Below, piece after piece: positions 26,330 through 34,538 of a stretch of 42,470 bases of DNA. The translations under genes were made by a program, and so were the position numbers. Source of the DNA: Akkermansia muciniphila (GTDB lineage: Bacteria; Verrucomicrobiota; Verrucomicrobiia; Verrucomicrobiales; Verrucomicrobiaceae); the NCBI GenBank assembly GCA_945882215.1, contig CAMCWM010000022.1, positions 1 through 42,470 on the forward strand. Direction: 5' to 3'. Within the stretch, counting starts at the first letter, position 1. Every line of letters starts with the position of its first letter. Below the pieces are notes generated by a model. That model saw nothing but the letters and a program-made list of their open reading frames with translations, was not told the DNA's origin and searched no databases.

Positions 26330-26638
26330 GGCTGCTGCGTTGAAGGCGTGGCCGAAAACAAGGCACGATCACGCGACTATTTGCTGTCAACCCTCTTCTT
26401 CCCCGACACTCGGTCTCCCTTTTTGCTCTTGTCACCTCGATAACCTTCTTCTTTTTGACTGCGGCTGTCGAGATCGTCCCGAATTTCAGGACGGGGCTTG
26501 CTTGTCACGCCCTGCTTGTTCTGCCGACTCATGCTGTTTCTGGATGGTTTCATACCTCATGAATCGCGCGCAGGGGGGCGAGTGGCTCTATGCTTCGGTC
26601 CGAATTCGAGGACACCTCTGACATCCTTCAGTCGCAGC
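26330..26638. other. Intergenic region upstream of pssA with no visible gene
   Basis: About 310 bp lie between the pssA start and the hairpin behind the SPFH gene. Short frames exist on both strands but none has a plausible start, codon pattern or motif. The pssA promoter should be here. The stretch is pyrimidine-rich on the plus strand around 26390-26460, and I see no clear -35/-10 pair. Confidence 0.4.
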
Positions 26639-26672
26639 GGGCGGTGGGGCATCACCCAAACCCCATCCGCCC
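26639..26672 (-). terminator. Hairpin downstream of the SPFH gene
   Basis: On the plus strand GGGCGGTGGGG (26639-26649) pairs with CCCCATCCGCCC (26661-26672), with a one-base bulge and an 11-nt loop. It begins about 20 nt past the SPFH stop codon. There is no U-tract, so termination would be imperfect or factor-assisted. Confidence 0.5.
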
Positions 26673-26693
26673 GGCATGACTGCCATCTGCCTG

Positions 26694-27761
26694 TTACTGC
26701 GCCAGGAACTGATCCAGCGCGGCCTTGGTGATGCGGTACTGGCTGCCTATTTTTTTGCCCTTCAAATCGCCGGTCTCGATGCTGGCGATCACGTCCGCCT
26801 CGGTCACGCCGAGTGTTTGCGCAACCTGCGCTGGAGTCAGAACGTCAGCGGCGGGAGCGGCAGATCCGGGAAGCGGGGGAGGCGTGGCGGCTCCTGCGGC
26901 GGGATTCACGTTGAACGCGCCCTGCGCCATCATCTGCTGCGCCATGCCAAAGCCCATGGCGATCTCCGCAGCGGCTCCGGCGGGTCCGCCGCCGCCCTTG
27001 GCCATGCCTTCGGCCATCTGGAACTTCACATAGTCGTTGAGATTGCCAATGGCGCTCATGCTGCTGCGCTTGTCGATGGCAGCCTCGACTTCCGGCGGCA
27101 CGCTGGCGTTTTCGAGCACGAAGCTGCTGATCTCGATGCCGTACTTGCCCTGCGTGATTGGATTGATGATCGGCAGCAGCGCCTCGCCCAGTTCGGAGTA
27201 GCGTGTCGCGAGATCGAGCACCGGCACCTTGGCGGTTGCGAGCGCATCCGAGAACACGCTGATGATGCGGCTGCGCATCGTGTCGGCAAACTCATCCAGG
27301 CGGAAATGATGATCCGAACCCGCGACTTCTTTGAGGAAGAGCTTGGGATCGCTGACCTTGAAATCAAACGTGCCAAAGGCCCGCACACGCACGATGCCGA
27401 AATCCTGGTCGCGCATCATGATCGGGTTGCTCGTGCCCCATTTGTTGCCGGTGAAGAGGCGGGTGGTGACGTAATACACGTCCGCCTTGAAGGGGGACTC
27501 GAAGCCATATTTCCAGCCCTTGAGCGTGGAAAGGATGGGGATGTTGTCCGTGCTCAGCGCGTGCTTGCCGGGGCCAAACGTGTCACCAAACTCGCCGAGA
27601 TAGACAAACTGCGCCACCTGCGACTCGCGCACGATGAGCTGGGCGCCGCGCTTGATTTCCTTGTCCTCGTCCGGGAAGCGCCAGGAGAGCGTGTCGCGTG
27701 AATCATCCGTCCACTGAATGATTTCGAGGAACTGTCCCTTGAGGTAATCCATGAGGCCCAT
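26694..27761 (-). CDS. SPFH/band-7 protein with C-terminal excisionase-like HTH
   Basis: The product is 355 residues from the ATG at 27761 (MGLMDYLKGQFLEIIQW); the frame is open further upstream, but that extension is not protein-like. Residues about 1-260 resemble the YdjI-type stomatin/prohibitin group: WTDDSRDTLSWRFPDEDKEIKRGAQLIV, an FGPGKHALSTDNIPIL strand, and a long SPFH core ending in coiled-coil-like helices. A Gly/Ala/Pro-rich linker (about 265-305) replaces the usual zinc ribbon. The last about 50 residues (LTPAQVAQTLGVTEADVIASI, then GKKIGSQYRITKAALDQFL) are a MerR/excisionase-type winged HTH. SPFH proteins scaffold membrane microdomains; the HTH could instead serve protein contacts. 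Divergent to the phosphohexomutase gene with 169 bp between starts. Confidence 0.75.
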   Translation of the reverse strand: MGLMDYLKGQFLEIIQWTDDSRDTLSWRFPDEDKEIKRGAQLIVRESQVAQFVYLGEFGDTFGPGKHALSTDNIPILSTLKGWKYGFESPFKADVYYVTTRLFTGNKWGTSNPIMMRDQDFGIVRVRAFGTFDFKVSDPKLFLKEVAGSDHHFRLDEFADTMRSRIISVFSDALATAKVPVLDLATRYSELGEALLPIINPITQGKYGIEISSFVLENASVPPEVEAAIDKRSSMSAIGNLNDYVKFQMAEGMAKGGGGPAGAAAEIAMGFGMAQQMMAQGAFNVNPAAGAATPPPLPGSAAPAADVLTPAQVAQTLGVTEADVIASIETGDLKGKKIGSQYRITKAALDQFLAQ

Positions 27762-27930
27762 AGTCGTGAAGTGGTGTGTGTTTGGTTTTTTTCGAAGCGG
27801 GCGGATTGTAGAGAAAGGCTTTCGCTTTGGCGAGTGCAATTCTCGACAAGGCTTTGTAAGGCTTCTCTCAGCCACACCGCCAGCATTGCCGTTTGATTAC
27901 TTCATGCGCTGGCTAACATCCACGCCTCGT

Positions 27931-29898
27931 ATGTCCCTCGCCGACCAACTCCAAGCCGCCGCCAATTCCGGCGATCTCCTCGCCGCCAGCCACGACAACA
28001 TCCGCGCCCTGCTCGCCGCCAGCGACAATCCGCTCTACCGCGCCAGCATTGAGGAACTGGCCGCCGCAGGCCAGTGGGCGGAACTCAACGACCGCTTTTT
28101 CCAGGCGCTGAAATTTGGCACCGGCGGCCTGCGTGGCCGCACGATTGGCAAAGTCGTCACGAAATCCGAGCGCGGCGGCGCGGCCGAGGATCAGCGTCCG
28201 GAGCATCCCTGCGTGGGCACGAACGCGATGAACTTCTACAATGTGAGCCGCGCCACGCGCGGCCTCGTGACCTATATCAAAAATTATCGCGAAAACGCCA
28301 AGCTCAGCGGCAAGCCGAGCATCGTGTTCTCCCATGACACACGGCATTTCTCGCCCGAGTTCGCGAAGTTCTGCGCGAAGATCGCCACGGATCATGGCGC
28401 GAACGTGTATCTTTTCGACGGCTGCCGCGCCACGCCGGAAATGTCCTTCGCTGTACGCCAGCTCCGTGCGGACGCGGGCGTGATGCTCACCGCCTCGCAC
28501 AACCCCGCGCATGACAACGGCTACAAGGTGAACTTCAACGACGGCGCCGGCATCGTCGAACCACATGCCACCGGCATCATCAAGGAAGTGAATGCCATCA
28601 AGGGCGAGGAATACGTTGCCCTGCCCGAGGCCCAGCGCGGCAAGCTCACGACGCTCGGCAACGAGATGGATCAGAAGTACCTCGCCCGTGTTGAAACGAT
28701 GATGCTGCAGCCTGAGCTCTTGCAGAAGGAGGAGGCGAAGAAACTCAAAATTGTCTTCACCGCGCTGCATGGCGCCGGTGGCGTGCTGGTGCCCGTGCTG
28801 CTGAAAAAACTCGGCTTCAACTTCCTCACCGTGCCCGAGCAGGATGTGCAGGATGGACGCTTCCCCACCGTGAAGTCGCCGAATCCGGAAAACGCGCCCG
28901 CCTTGAAAATGGCGGTCGATCTCGCGAACAAGGAAGGCGCGGACATCGTCATCGGCACCGATCCCGACTGCGACCGCATGGGCGTGGGCGTGCGCGATGC
29001 CAAAGGCGAGATGGTGTTGCTCACCGGCAACCAAGTCGGCTCGTTGATGGGCTGGTATCGCCTCAAAACGATGTTTGAGCTCGGCATCCTCAATGACTCG
29101 AACAAGAACCGTGCAGTTTTGCTCAAGACCTATGTCACCAGCCCGATGCAGGACGCCATCGCCGCGAAATTCGGCGTCGGCTGCGTGAACACGCTCACCG
29201 GCTTCAAATGGATCAGCTCGAAGCTGGCGAAGTATGAAGCCGCCCTGCCGTCGGACATTTTGAACCGTTATCGCGACCTCAACGCCGCCGACAGCCGTGC
29301 CGCGCGCCTCAAACACAGCAAGTTCCTCGTCTTCGGTGGCGAGGAAAGTTACGGCTACATGGGCGACGACTTCAGCCGCGACAAAGACGGCAACGGAGCC
29401 GTGGTCATGTTCGCCGAACTCGCCGCCTACGCCGCCAGCCGTGGCCTCACCGTGGTCGGATTGCTCGACGAAGTATATTGCGAGATTGGCTACTTCCTTG
29501 AGGTGAACCAAAGCAAGGTCTTCGAAGGCGCCAGCGGTGCCGCGCAAATTGCCAAACTCGCTGACAGCTACGGCAGCAATCCGCCGAAGGAGGTGGATGG
29601 TTCCGCCGTGGTCACCGTGCGCGACTTCCGCAAGGATGCGATCAAGGACGAGGAAGGCGAGATCCTCTCGAAGGAGAAAATGCTCTTCGTCGATCTCGCC
29701 GACGGCCGCAGTTTCGCCGTGCGTCCTTCCGGCACCGAGCCGAAGATCAAATACTACATGTTTGGCCGCAGCGTTCCCGCCGCAGGCCAGAAACTCAGCG
29801 CGGATGAACTCGCCGCCGCGAAGGCAAAGGTCAGCACGGGATTGGACAGCATGTGGGCCTGGCTGGAGAAGGACATCGACGCACGCCTTGCCTCATAA
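27931..29898 (+). CDS. Phosphoglucomutase/phosphomannomutase family protein
   Basis: The product is 655 residues from the ATG at 27931 (MSLADQLQAAANSG); an ATG at 27904 is an alternative. All four active-site loops of the alpha-D-phosphohexomutase family are present. The phosphoserine loop is TASHNP (about 186), the metal loop GTDPDCDRMG (about 342), the sugar-binding loop GGEESYG (about 469) and the phosphate-binding loop RPSGTEPKIK (about 598). The enzyme interconverts hexose 1- and 6-phosphates through a bisphosphate intermediate. Length exceeds the roughly 580 residues of PgcA, with additional N-terminal and central segments. Within the superfamily it is closest in style to PgcA-type enzymes (GTGGLRG near the N-terminus). 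The exact sugar specificity cannot be read from the sequence. A strong hairpin follows the gene. Confidence 0.88.
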   Translation: MSLADQLQAAANSGDLLAASHDNIRALLAASDNPLYRASIEELAAAGQWAELNDRFFQALKFGTGGLRGRTIGKVVTKSERGGAAEDQRPEHPCVGTNAMNFYNVSRATRGLVTYIKNYRENAKLSGKPSIVFSHDTRHFSPEFAKFCAKIATDHGANVYLFDGCRATPEMSFAVRQLRADAGVMLTASHNPAHDNGYKVNFNDGAGIVEPHATGIIKEVNAIKGEEYVALPEAQRGKLTTLGNEMDQKYLARVETMMLQPELLQKEEAKKLKIVFTALHGAGGVLVPVLLKKLGFNFLTVPEQDVQDGRFPTVKSPNPENAPALKMAVDLANKEGADIVIGTDPDCDRMGVGVRDAKGEMVLLTGNQVGSLMGWYRLKTMFELGILNDSNKNRAVLLKTYVTSPMQDAIAAKFGVGCVNTLTGFKWISSKLAKYEAALPSDILNRYRDLNAADSRAARLKHSKFLVFGGEESYGYMGDDFSRDKDGNGAVVMFAELAAYAASRGLTVVGLLDEVYCEIGYFLEVNQSKVFEGASGAAQIAKLADSYGSNPPKEVDGSAVVTVRDFRKDAIKDEEGEILSKEKMLFVDLADGRSFAVRPSGTEPKIKYYMFGRSVPAAGQKLSADELAAAKAKVSTGLDSMWAWLEKDIDARLAS

Positions 29899-29945
29899 GG
29901 CAGGCATTCTTCCAACAGCCTCTGACGCGCGAGCGAGGCACCTGC

Positions 29946-29974
29946 AATGCGGCTGAACAATCTTCAGCCGCATT
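29946..29974 (+). terminator. Hairpin terminator of the phosphohexomutase gene
   Basis: A perfect 12-bp stem AATGCGGCTGAA/TTCAGCCGCATT (29946-29957 with 29963-29974) has a 5-nt loop. It lies 48 nt past the stop codon. The following bases are pyrimidine-rich (CGTCTATCATCCC) without a true T-run. Confidence 0.65.
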
Positions 29975-30065
29975 CGTCTATCATCCCATTGAGTCCCAGA
30001 CCCGTAACTCACCTGAGGGAAAATGTGGCTTGAAGAAGCTGGAAATTTAAGAACTGTTAACCATT

Positions 30066-30974
30066 ATGAACTCTCGAACCACTCACACGAGCCTGGGCAC
30101 CTCTTTTTGGCTGGCTTTGTGTGCCGCGATTTGCCTGGCTCCACCGCTTCAGGCCCAGAACCAGCAGCGGTACTATCCGCAGACGCCGCCAAGTGGTTAT
30201 GCGCAGCCGCAATACAGCCAGCCCACCCAGCCGCCCGCCTACCAGCAGCCGCCTCCCGGTTACGGCTACTCGCAACAACCGCAGAAGCGGTATGAGAATC
30301 CCATCGAGTTCCTGCCCAAGTTCGGCAAACGCATGAGCGAGGTGGTACGCCGCATTTTCTACGGGCAGGATCCGACCGGCTGGGACAACCCGCCGCCTGC
30401 CTACGGCCCAAACGGCGGTTATAGTTTAGATTCCACTCCTCGCCAGCAGCCTGCGCCCAATTACCCGCAACAACCTCCCCCTGGGTACTACCCGCAGCCG
30501 CAGCCCGGTTACCAGAATCCGCAGCAGCAAGGCCAGGCCCAGCCCCGCTACACCTACCCGCCGCAGCCCACCCAGCCAACGGCACGTTCGCAGCAGCCCA
30601 CGCCACAGCTTAAAACCCCGGCTCCCGCGCCCACCACGCGCACTTATTCCCCCCCGAAGGTGAGCCAGACACCGCCGAAGACCACCTCCAAGCCTGCCAC
30701 CAAACCCCAAACACTTCCCCCCGCGCCCAAGCCACCAGAACCAGCGCCGCCGCCCGTCACCACGCGACGCTCTGAAGCAACGCCGCGTGAACAGTCCCCC
30801 GGAACCACGGCCTCCAGCGGCAATTCCAGCTCATTCCTGAAAGGTCGCAAAACCGCCAAGCCCGGACGTGTCATCAGCCCTTACCCGCCTTACAAAGAAC
30901 TCGACATCACCGGCCTCGAGAGCGGTTCATTGGCTCTCGATCCGACCACTCAAAAAGTCTTTGAGGTGCCCTGA
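30066..30974 (+). CDS. Exported Pro/Gln-rich protein of unknown function
   Basis: The product is 302 residues. A signal peptide (to about residue 30, APPLQAQ) precedes a long low-complexity region of Pro, Gln, Tyr and Thr (QPPPGYGYSQQ, NYPQQPPPGYYPQ). An ordered island, NPIEFLPKFGKRMSEVVRRIF, sits at about residues 77-97. The C-terminal about 45 residues are again ordered and look conserved: a basic KGRKTAKPGRVISPYPPYKELD followed by LESGSLALDPTTQKVFEVP. The low-complexity part is probably disordered and could span periplasm or cell wall while the two islands bind partners. No catalytic motif. It stands alone between a hairpin terminator and a strong terminator. Function unknown. Confidence 0.75.
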   Translation: MNSRTTHTSLGTSFWLALCAAICLAPPLQAQNQQRYYPQTPPSGYAQPQYSQPTQPPAYQQPPPGYGYSQQPQKRYENPIEFLPKFGKRMSEVVRRIFYGQDPTGWDNPPPAYGPNGGYSLDSTPRQQPAPNYPQQPPPGYYPQPQPGYQNPQQQGQAQPRYTYPPQPTQPTARSQQPTPQLKTPAPAPTTRTYSPPKVSQTPPKTTSKPATKPQTLPPAPKPPEPAPPPVTTRRSEATPREQSPGTTASSGNSSSFLKGRKTAKPGRVISPYPPYKELDITGLESGSLALDPTTQKVFEVP

Positions 30975-31001
30975 TCGGCTCCCGCCCAATGATGTGTTCC
31001 A

Positions 31002-31036
31002 AGAAGCCCCGGCATCAGCCGGGGCTTCTCATTTTT
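31002..31036 (+). terminator. Strong rho-independent terminator
   Basis: A perfect 12-bp GC-rich stem AGAAGCCCCGGC/GCCGGGGCTTCT (31002-31013 with 31018-31029) has an ATCA loop and is followed by TTTTT (31032-31036). It ends the Pro/Gln-rich gene and isolates the rpoN promoter from it. Confidence 0.9.
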
Positions 31037-31083
31037 ATGCCAGTGGCTGTTCTATTTTTGAATTCCGAAAATAAACCGCCTGC

Positions 31084-31099
31084 TGGCCTGATGTTTGCT
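31084..31099 (+). promoter_or_regulatory. Candidate sigma-54 (-24/-12) promoter of rpoN
   Basis: TGGCCT-GATGT-TTGCT matches the sigma-54 consensus TGGCAC-N5-TTGCW. GG (31085-31086) and GC (31097-31098) are both invariant and 12 bp apart, as required. Transcription would begin near 31110, 34 nt before the rpoN ATG. The site is between a strong terminator and rpoN itself. No enhancer-binding site was identified. Confidence 0.5.
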
Positions 31100-31143
31100 T
31101 GATAAGCAGGTGGGGCAGCGCTTGGCTGTCTTCCCAACCATTC

Positions 31144-32562
31144 ATGGCCGACCACGGACTCCAGCAGATTCAGTCTCAAAAGCTCTCCATCGGGCCGCAG
31201 ATGCAGCAGAGCTTGCAGATACTACAGGCACCGACCTTGGAGTTGCGGCAGATCATTCAGCAGGAGGTTGAAATCAATCCGGTGCTCGAACTCGAAGCGC
31301 CCGAAACCTCGATTCAGGACGCCATTCCCGATGATCCTGATGATCGCAGCGTTGACGACAGCGACATCGACGCCCTCACACAGATGGACGACGAATGGCG
31401 CGAATACTGGCAGCAAAGCCGCCAGCAGACCACCGCGCGCCGCAGCGATGACCAGGAACGCTGGCAGTTCCTGATGGATTCCATCGTCGCTCCCACCACC
31501 TTGCAGGAGCATCTGCTGTCACAGCTTCACACTTCGGATGCAAAACCTTTGGTCGCACCGCAGGTCGAGTTTCTCATCGGTAATCTTGATGACCGTGGCT
31601 TCCTCAATACCCGGATCGACGATCTGAGCCTCCAGCACGCCATTCCCATCGACGATTTGCGCACGGCCAAGAGACTGCTGCAGAGTTTTGACCCCGTGGG
31701 TGTCGGCTCGGAGGACTTGCGCGAGTGCATGCTCGTGCAGTTGGAGCGTCTCGGCAAAAAACAGAGCCTCGCATGGCGCCTCGTCGATCAATACATCGAC
31801 GACCTTGCCAACAAGCGTTATCCCATCCTGGCGCGGAAACTCGGCGTGCCGCTGGAACAAATCTCACGCGCGGCAGACTTCATCAGCACACTCGATCCAC
31901 GCCCGGCCCAACGTTTCGCCGTTTCTTCCAACAATTACGTCACACCCGATGTCGTCGTCGAACGCCAGGGTGGCGAGTGGGTGGCAGTGATGACCAACGA
32001 CGACCTGCCCCACCTGCGCATCAGCAATACCTACAAGGATCTGCTCAGCCAGCCCGGCAACACTGGCGAAGTGCGCAACTATGTGCGCGACAAAATCCGC
32101 AGCGGCAAGTTCCTCATCCGCTCGATTCATCAGCGCCAGCAGACAATCCACCGCATTGCCACGCAGATTCTCAAATACCAGCGCGAGTTCCTGGAGAAGG
32201 GCACCAGCTTCCTGCGCCCGCTCAACATGGCCACCGTGGCCGATGAGGTCGGTGTGCATGAAACAACCGTCAGCCGCGCCATTGCGGGCAAATACATCGC
32301 CACGCCGCACGGGGTGTTCGATCTGAAATTCTTCTTCTCGCACGGCGTGAAAACCGAGTCCGGCGACGACCTGAGCAACACCAGCGTCAAAAACGCCATC
32401 GCCGATCTCATCAAAACGGAGCCGAAGCACAAGCCGCTCAGCGACGACAAGCTCGCCAAACTGCTCGACAAACAGGGCATCAAAGTCGCCCGCCGCACCG
32501 TGGCCAAATACCGCGAAGCTCTCAACATTCTGCCGAGCCACCTGCGCAAATCATTTTCGTGA
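31144..32562 (+). CDS. rpoN: RNA polymerase sigma-54 factor
   Basis: The product is 472 residues from the ATG at 31144 (MADHGLQQIQSQKLSIGPQMQ). Region I is Gln-rich (QKLSIGPQMQQSLQILQ, ELRQIIQQEVEINPVLELE) and contacts activators and the -12 element. An acidic region II follows (DDPDDRSVDDSDIDALTQMDDE). The core-binding domain follows in the middle. The late part holds FLRPLNMATVADEVGVHETTVSRA (about 355-380) and the RpoN box RRTVAKYREALNI (about 448-460), which recognises the -24 element. Length and order are those of a complete sigma-54, which needs AAA+ activators to open promoters. It ends 15 bp from the convergent AraC gene. A -24/-12 site upstream suggests autoregulation. Confidence 0.92.
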   Translation: MADHGLQQIQSQKLSIGPQMQQSLQILQAPTLELRQIIQQEVEINPVLELEAPETSIQDAIPDDPDDRSVDDSDIDALTQMDDEWREYWQQSRQQTTARRSDDQERWQFLMDSIVAPTTLQEHLLSQLHTSDAKPLVAPQVEFLIGNLDDRGFLNTRIDDLSLQHAIPIDDLRTAKRLLQSFDPVGVGSEDLRECMLVQLERLGKKQSLAWRLVDQYIDDLANKRYPILARKLGVPLEQISRAADFISTLDPRPAQRFAVSSNNYVTPDVVVERQGGEWVAVMTNDDLPHLRISNTYKDLLSQPGNTGEVRNYVRDKIRSGKFLIRSIHQRQQTIHRIATQILKYQREFLEKGTSFLRPLNMATVADEVGVHETTVSRAIAGKYIATPHGVFDLKFFFSHGVKTESGDDLSNTSVKNAIADLIKTEPKHKPLSDDKLAKLLDKQGIKVARRTVAKYREALNILPSHLRKSFS

Positions 32563-32577
32563 ACATCACCGGCGCAA

Positions 32578-33408
32578 TCAAAGGCTCTCCTGCCGATACG
32601 CCGCAGGTGAGGCGTTGCGATACTGCCTCAGCATGCGGCTGAAGTAGTACCGGTTCACCAGGCCGCAGGTCTCTGCGATGGCCTCGATGCTGTCCTCGGT
32701 GTGACGCAAGAGGCGGCAGGCTTCGTCGAGCCGGTAGTCGAGCAGCACGCGCATTGGCGGCTGCTGGATCTCCTGCTGGAAGAGGTGGTTCAAATTCCGC
32801 ACGCTCAGACCGGCATGGCGTGCGATTTGATCAGCAGTGAGTTTCAGCCCGAGGTGCTGGCTCATGAACTCCATCGCCTTCACCACCCGGGTGTCGAGCC
32901 GCTGCTGCTCCCATACATGGGCGGGCAGTTTTTTGACCACCTCGGCCACGAGTTGGATGGACACCCACGGAAAACGCATGCTGCCGGGCTTTGCTCCGAG
33001 TTTGATCAACTCCTTGAGCAAACTGCGTTGCGACGGAGCAATGGAAAATGCGTAGATGCCTGGCGCAACGCGGTCTGCGAGCGGACCGAGGTTGAAGTGC
33101 GAGTACCACTTGCTGAAAGGGCGCAGCGTCGTCGTGCTGAAGGTCGTGCGTGGCGGGATCAGATACACGGTGCCCGGTTTCAGCACGGTGCTCACGCCGT
33201 CGATCTCCACCACGCCGCCTTCCTGCATGGGCCAGTAGAGCCGCCAGTAGGGATCGTTCAGCCGCCGCAGCTCCCACTGCTGCAGCTCAATTTTCCTTGT
33301 GGTGAGAATGTCCACCGTCACGCCGGGCAGGGCGACACTACGGTGGCCATGCACGCGATGCGCGGACCCGGCGGGCACCACGCTGAGAATGGAAGACGGG
33401 TCTGGCAT
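32578..33408 (-). CDS. AraC-family transcriptional regulator
   Basis: The product is 276 residues. The N-terminal about 165 residues form a cupin-like sensor domain (GGVVEIDGVSTVLKPGTVYLIPP is the typical strand-turn signature). The C-terminal about 100 residues are the paired AraC HTH: LTADQIARHAGLSVRNLNHLF, then a second half with SIEAIAETCGLVNRYYFSRM and the closing SPAAYRQ. Cupin-AraC proteins usually respond to sugars. The gene is divergent from lsrF with a 101-bp intergenic region (33409-33509), the classical layout for a local activator. It probably controls the lsrF-dhaL pair, although this is inferred from position only. Confidence 0.88.
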   Translation of the reverse strand: MPDPSSILSVVPAGSAHRVHGHRSVALPGVTVDILTTRKIELQQWELRRLNDPYWRLYWPMQEGGVVEIDGVSTVLKPGTVYLIPPRTTFSTTTLRPFSKWYSHFNLGPLADRVAPGIYAFSIAPSQRSLLKELIKLGAKPGSMRFPWVSIQLVAEVVKKLPAHVWEQQRLDTRVVKAMEFMSQHLGLKLTADQIARHAGLSVRNLNHLFQQEIQQPPMRVLLDYRLDEACRLLRHTEDSIEAIAETCGLVNRYYFSRMLRQYRNASPAAYRQESL

Positions 33409-33509
33409 GGCTGGATTGCGAAATCTGACACAACTCTGGCCGATGCTGGCATGGAAGGCAAGGCACTCGTGATTATGCGTCGTGGCCTCATTATCTAACC
33501 ACCACGACC

Positions 33510-34478
33510 ATGGCCGACATCCAAACCAGCGCTGCTGACAAGAAAGACAAGGAATTCTTCACCCACGTCCCTCAAGAAGCCCCGGGCTTCTTCCTCAAGG
33601 GCTGCCACCAGTATGACTGGGGCCTCAAAAACCGCCTCGCCAAGGTCTTCAATCCCAAGGACGGCCGCACCGTCATGCTCGCCTTCGACCACGGTTATTT
33701 CCAAGGCCCCACCACCGGCCTGGAACGCGTCGATCAAACGATCCTGCCCCTCGCCCCGTATGCCGACTGCCTCATGCTCACCCGCGGCATCCAGCGTTCG
33801 GTGATTCCAGCCTCCACGACGAAAGCCATCGCGCTTCGTGCCTCCGGCGGCACCTCGATGATCAGCCCGATGGAAGAATGGGAAGGCGAGATCGACGGCA
33901 AGAAGGCCAAGTTCGGCCGCCCCGGCTTTGAACCGCTCTCCAACGAGTCCACCGCCCTCAACATCGAGGAAGCCATCCGCCTCAATGCAAGCATCCTCGC
34001 CGTGCAGGTCTTCATCGGCAGCGCCTACGAGCGCCAGAGCCTGAAGAACCTCACCGACCTCGTCGATGCGGCCAGCCGTTACGGCATCGCCGTCATGGGC
34101 GTGACCGCCGTGGGTCGTGCGATGGCCCGCACGCCGCAGTATTTCCGCCTTGCGACACGCATCATGGCCGAGCTCGGCGCGAACGTGGTGAAGTGCTACT
34201 ACACCGACACCGAGTTCGACACGGTGACGAGCTGCTGCCCGGTGCCGATCGTCATCGCCGGCGGCAAGAAGCTGCCAGAACTCGACGCGCTGAAGATGTG
34301 CGCGAACGCCATCAAGCAAGGCGCGAGCGGCGTCGATATGGGCCGCAACATCTTCCAGAGCGACGCGCCCGTCTCCATGATGCAGGCCGTACAGGGCGTG
34401 GTCCATGGCGGCCTCAATGCGAACAAGGCCTTCGAACTTTACAACGACCTCAAGAAGAAGGAGCTCCGCAAGAAGTAG
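33510..34478 (+). CDS. lsrF: Class I aldolase/thiolase of the DeoC/LsrF family
   Basis: The product is 322 residues and reads along the whole length like E. coli LsrF (291 residues). Shared blocks include [76 protein letters not shown] and [20 protein letters not shown]228 in NVVKCYY is the predicted Schiff-base lysine. LsrF transfers an acetyl group from 3-hydroxy-5-phosphonooxypentane-2,4-dione (phospho-AI-2 product) to CoA; close relatives are aldolases. An extra stretch of about 27 residues ([20 protein letters not shown]) sits after the SGGTSMISP segment. No lsrA-D, lsrG, lsrK or lsrR is nearby, so an AI-2 role is unlikely to be complete here. Followed after a hairpin by dhaL. Confidence 0.82.
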   Translation: MADIQTSAADKKDKEFFTHVPQEAPGFFLKGCHQYDWGLKNRLAKVFNPKDGRTVMLAFDHGYFQGPTTGLERVDQTILPLAPYADCLMLTRGIQRSVIPASTTKAIALRASGGTSMISPMEEWEGEIDGKKAKFGRPGFEPLSNESTALNIEEAIRLNASILAVQVFIGSAYERQSLKNLTDLVDAASRYGIAVMGVTAVGRAMARTPQYFRLATRIMAELGANVVKCYYTDTEFDTVTSCCPVPIVIAGGKKLPELDALKMCANAIKQGASGVDMGRNIFQSDAPVSMMQAVQGVVHGGLNANKAFELYNDLKKKELRKK

Positions 34479-34490
34479 GTCATTCCAAGG

Positions 34491-34511
34491 AGGGGATCAT
34501 CTTGATCCCCT
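34491..34511 (+). other. Intercistronic hairpin between lsrF and dhaL
   Basis: A 9-bp perfect stem AGGGGATCA/TGATCCCCT has a TCT loop, 13 nt past the lsrF stop codon and 28 nt before dhaL. There is no U-tract, so it may be an mRNA stability element or an attenuator rather than a full terminator. An AAGGAGG-like tract (34487-34493) overlaps its 5' arm but is too far from the dhaL ATG to serve as its ribosome binding site. Confidence 0.5.
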
Positions 34512-34538
34512 TCCCCGCCATCTCTCATTGCCTCTCAC

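Noticed and set aside
26199..26621. Plus-strand 140-residue frame in the gap before pssA
   Set aside because: It starts inside pssA antisense, has no ribosome binding site or domain, and its composition is unlike a protein.
27913..29547. 544-residue minus-strand frame opposite the phosphohexomutase
   Set aside because: The plus-strand gene has all four active-site loops; the antisense frame is a high-GC artefact.
33510..34478. Complete AI-2 quorum-sensing (lsr) system
   Set aside because: Only lsrF is present. Transporter, LsrK, LsrR and LsrG are absent, so the name marks the family and not the pathway.
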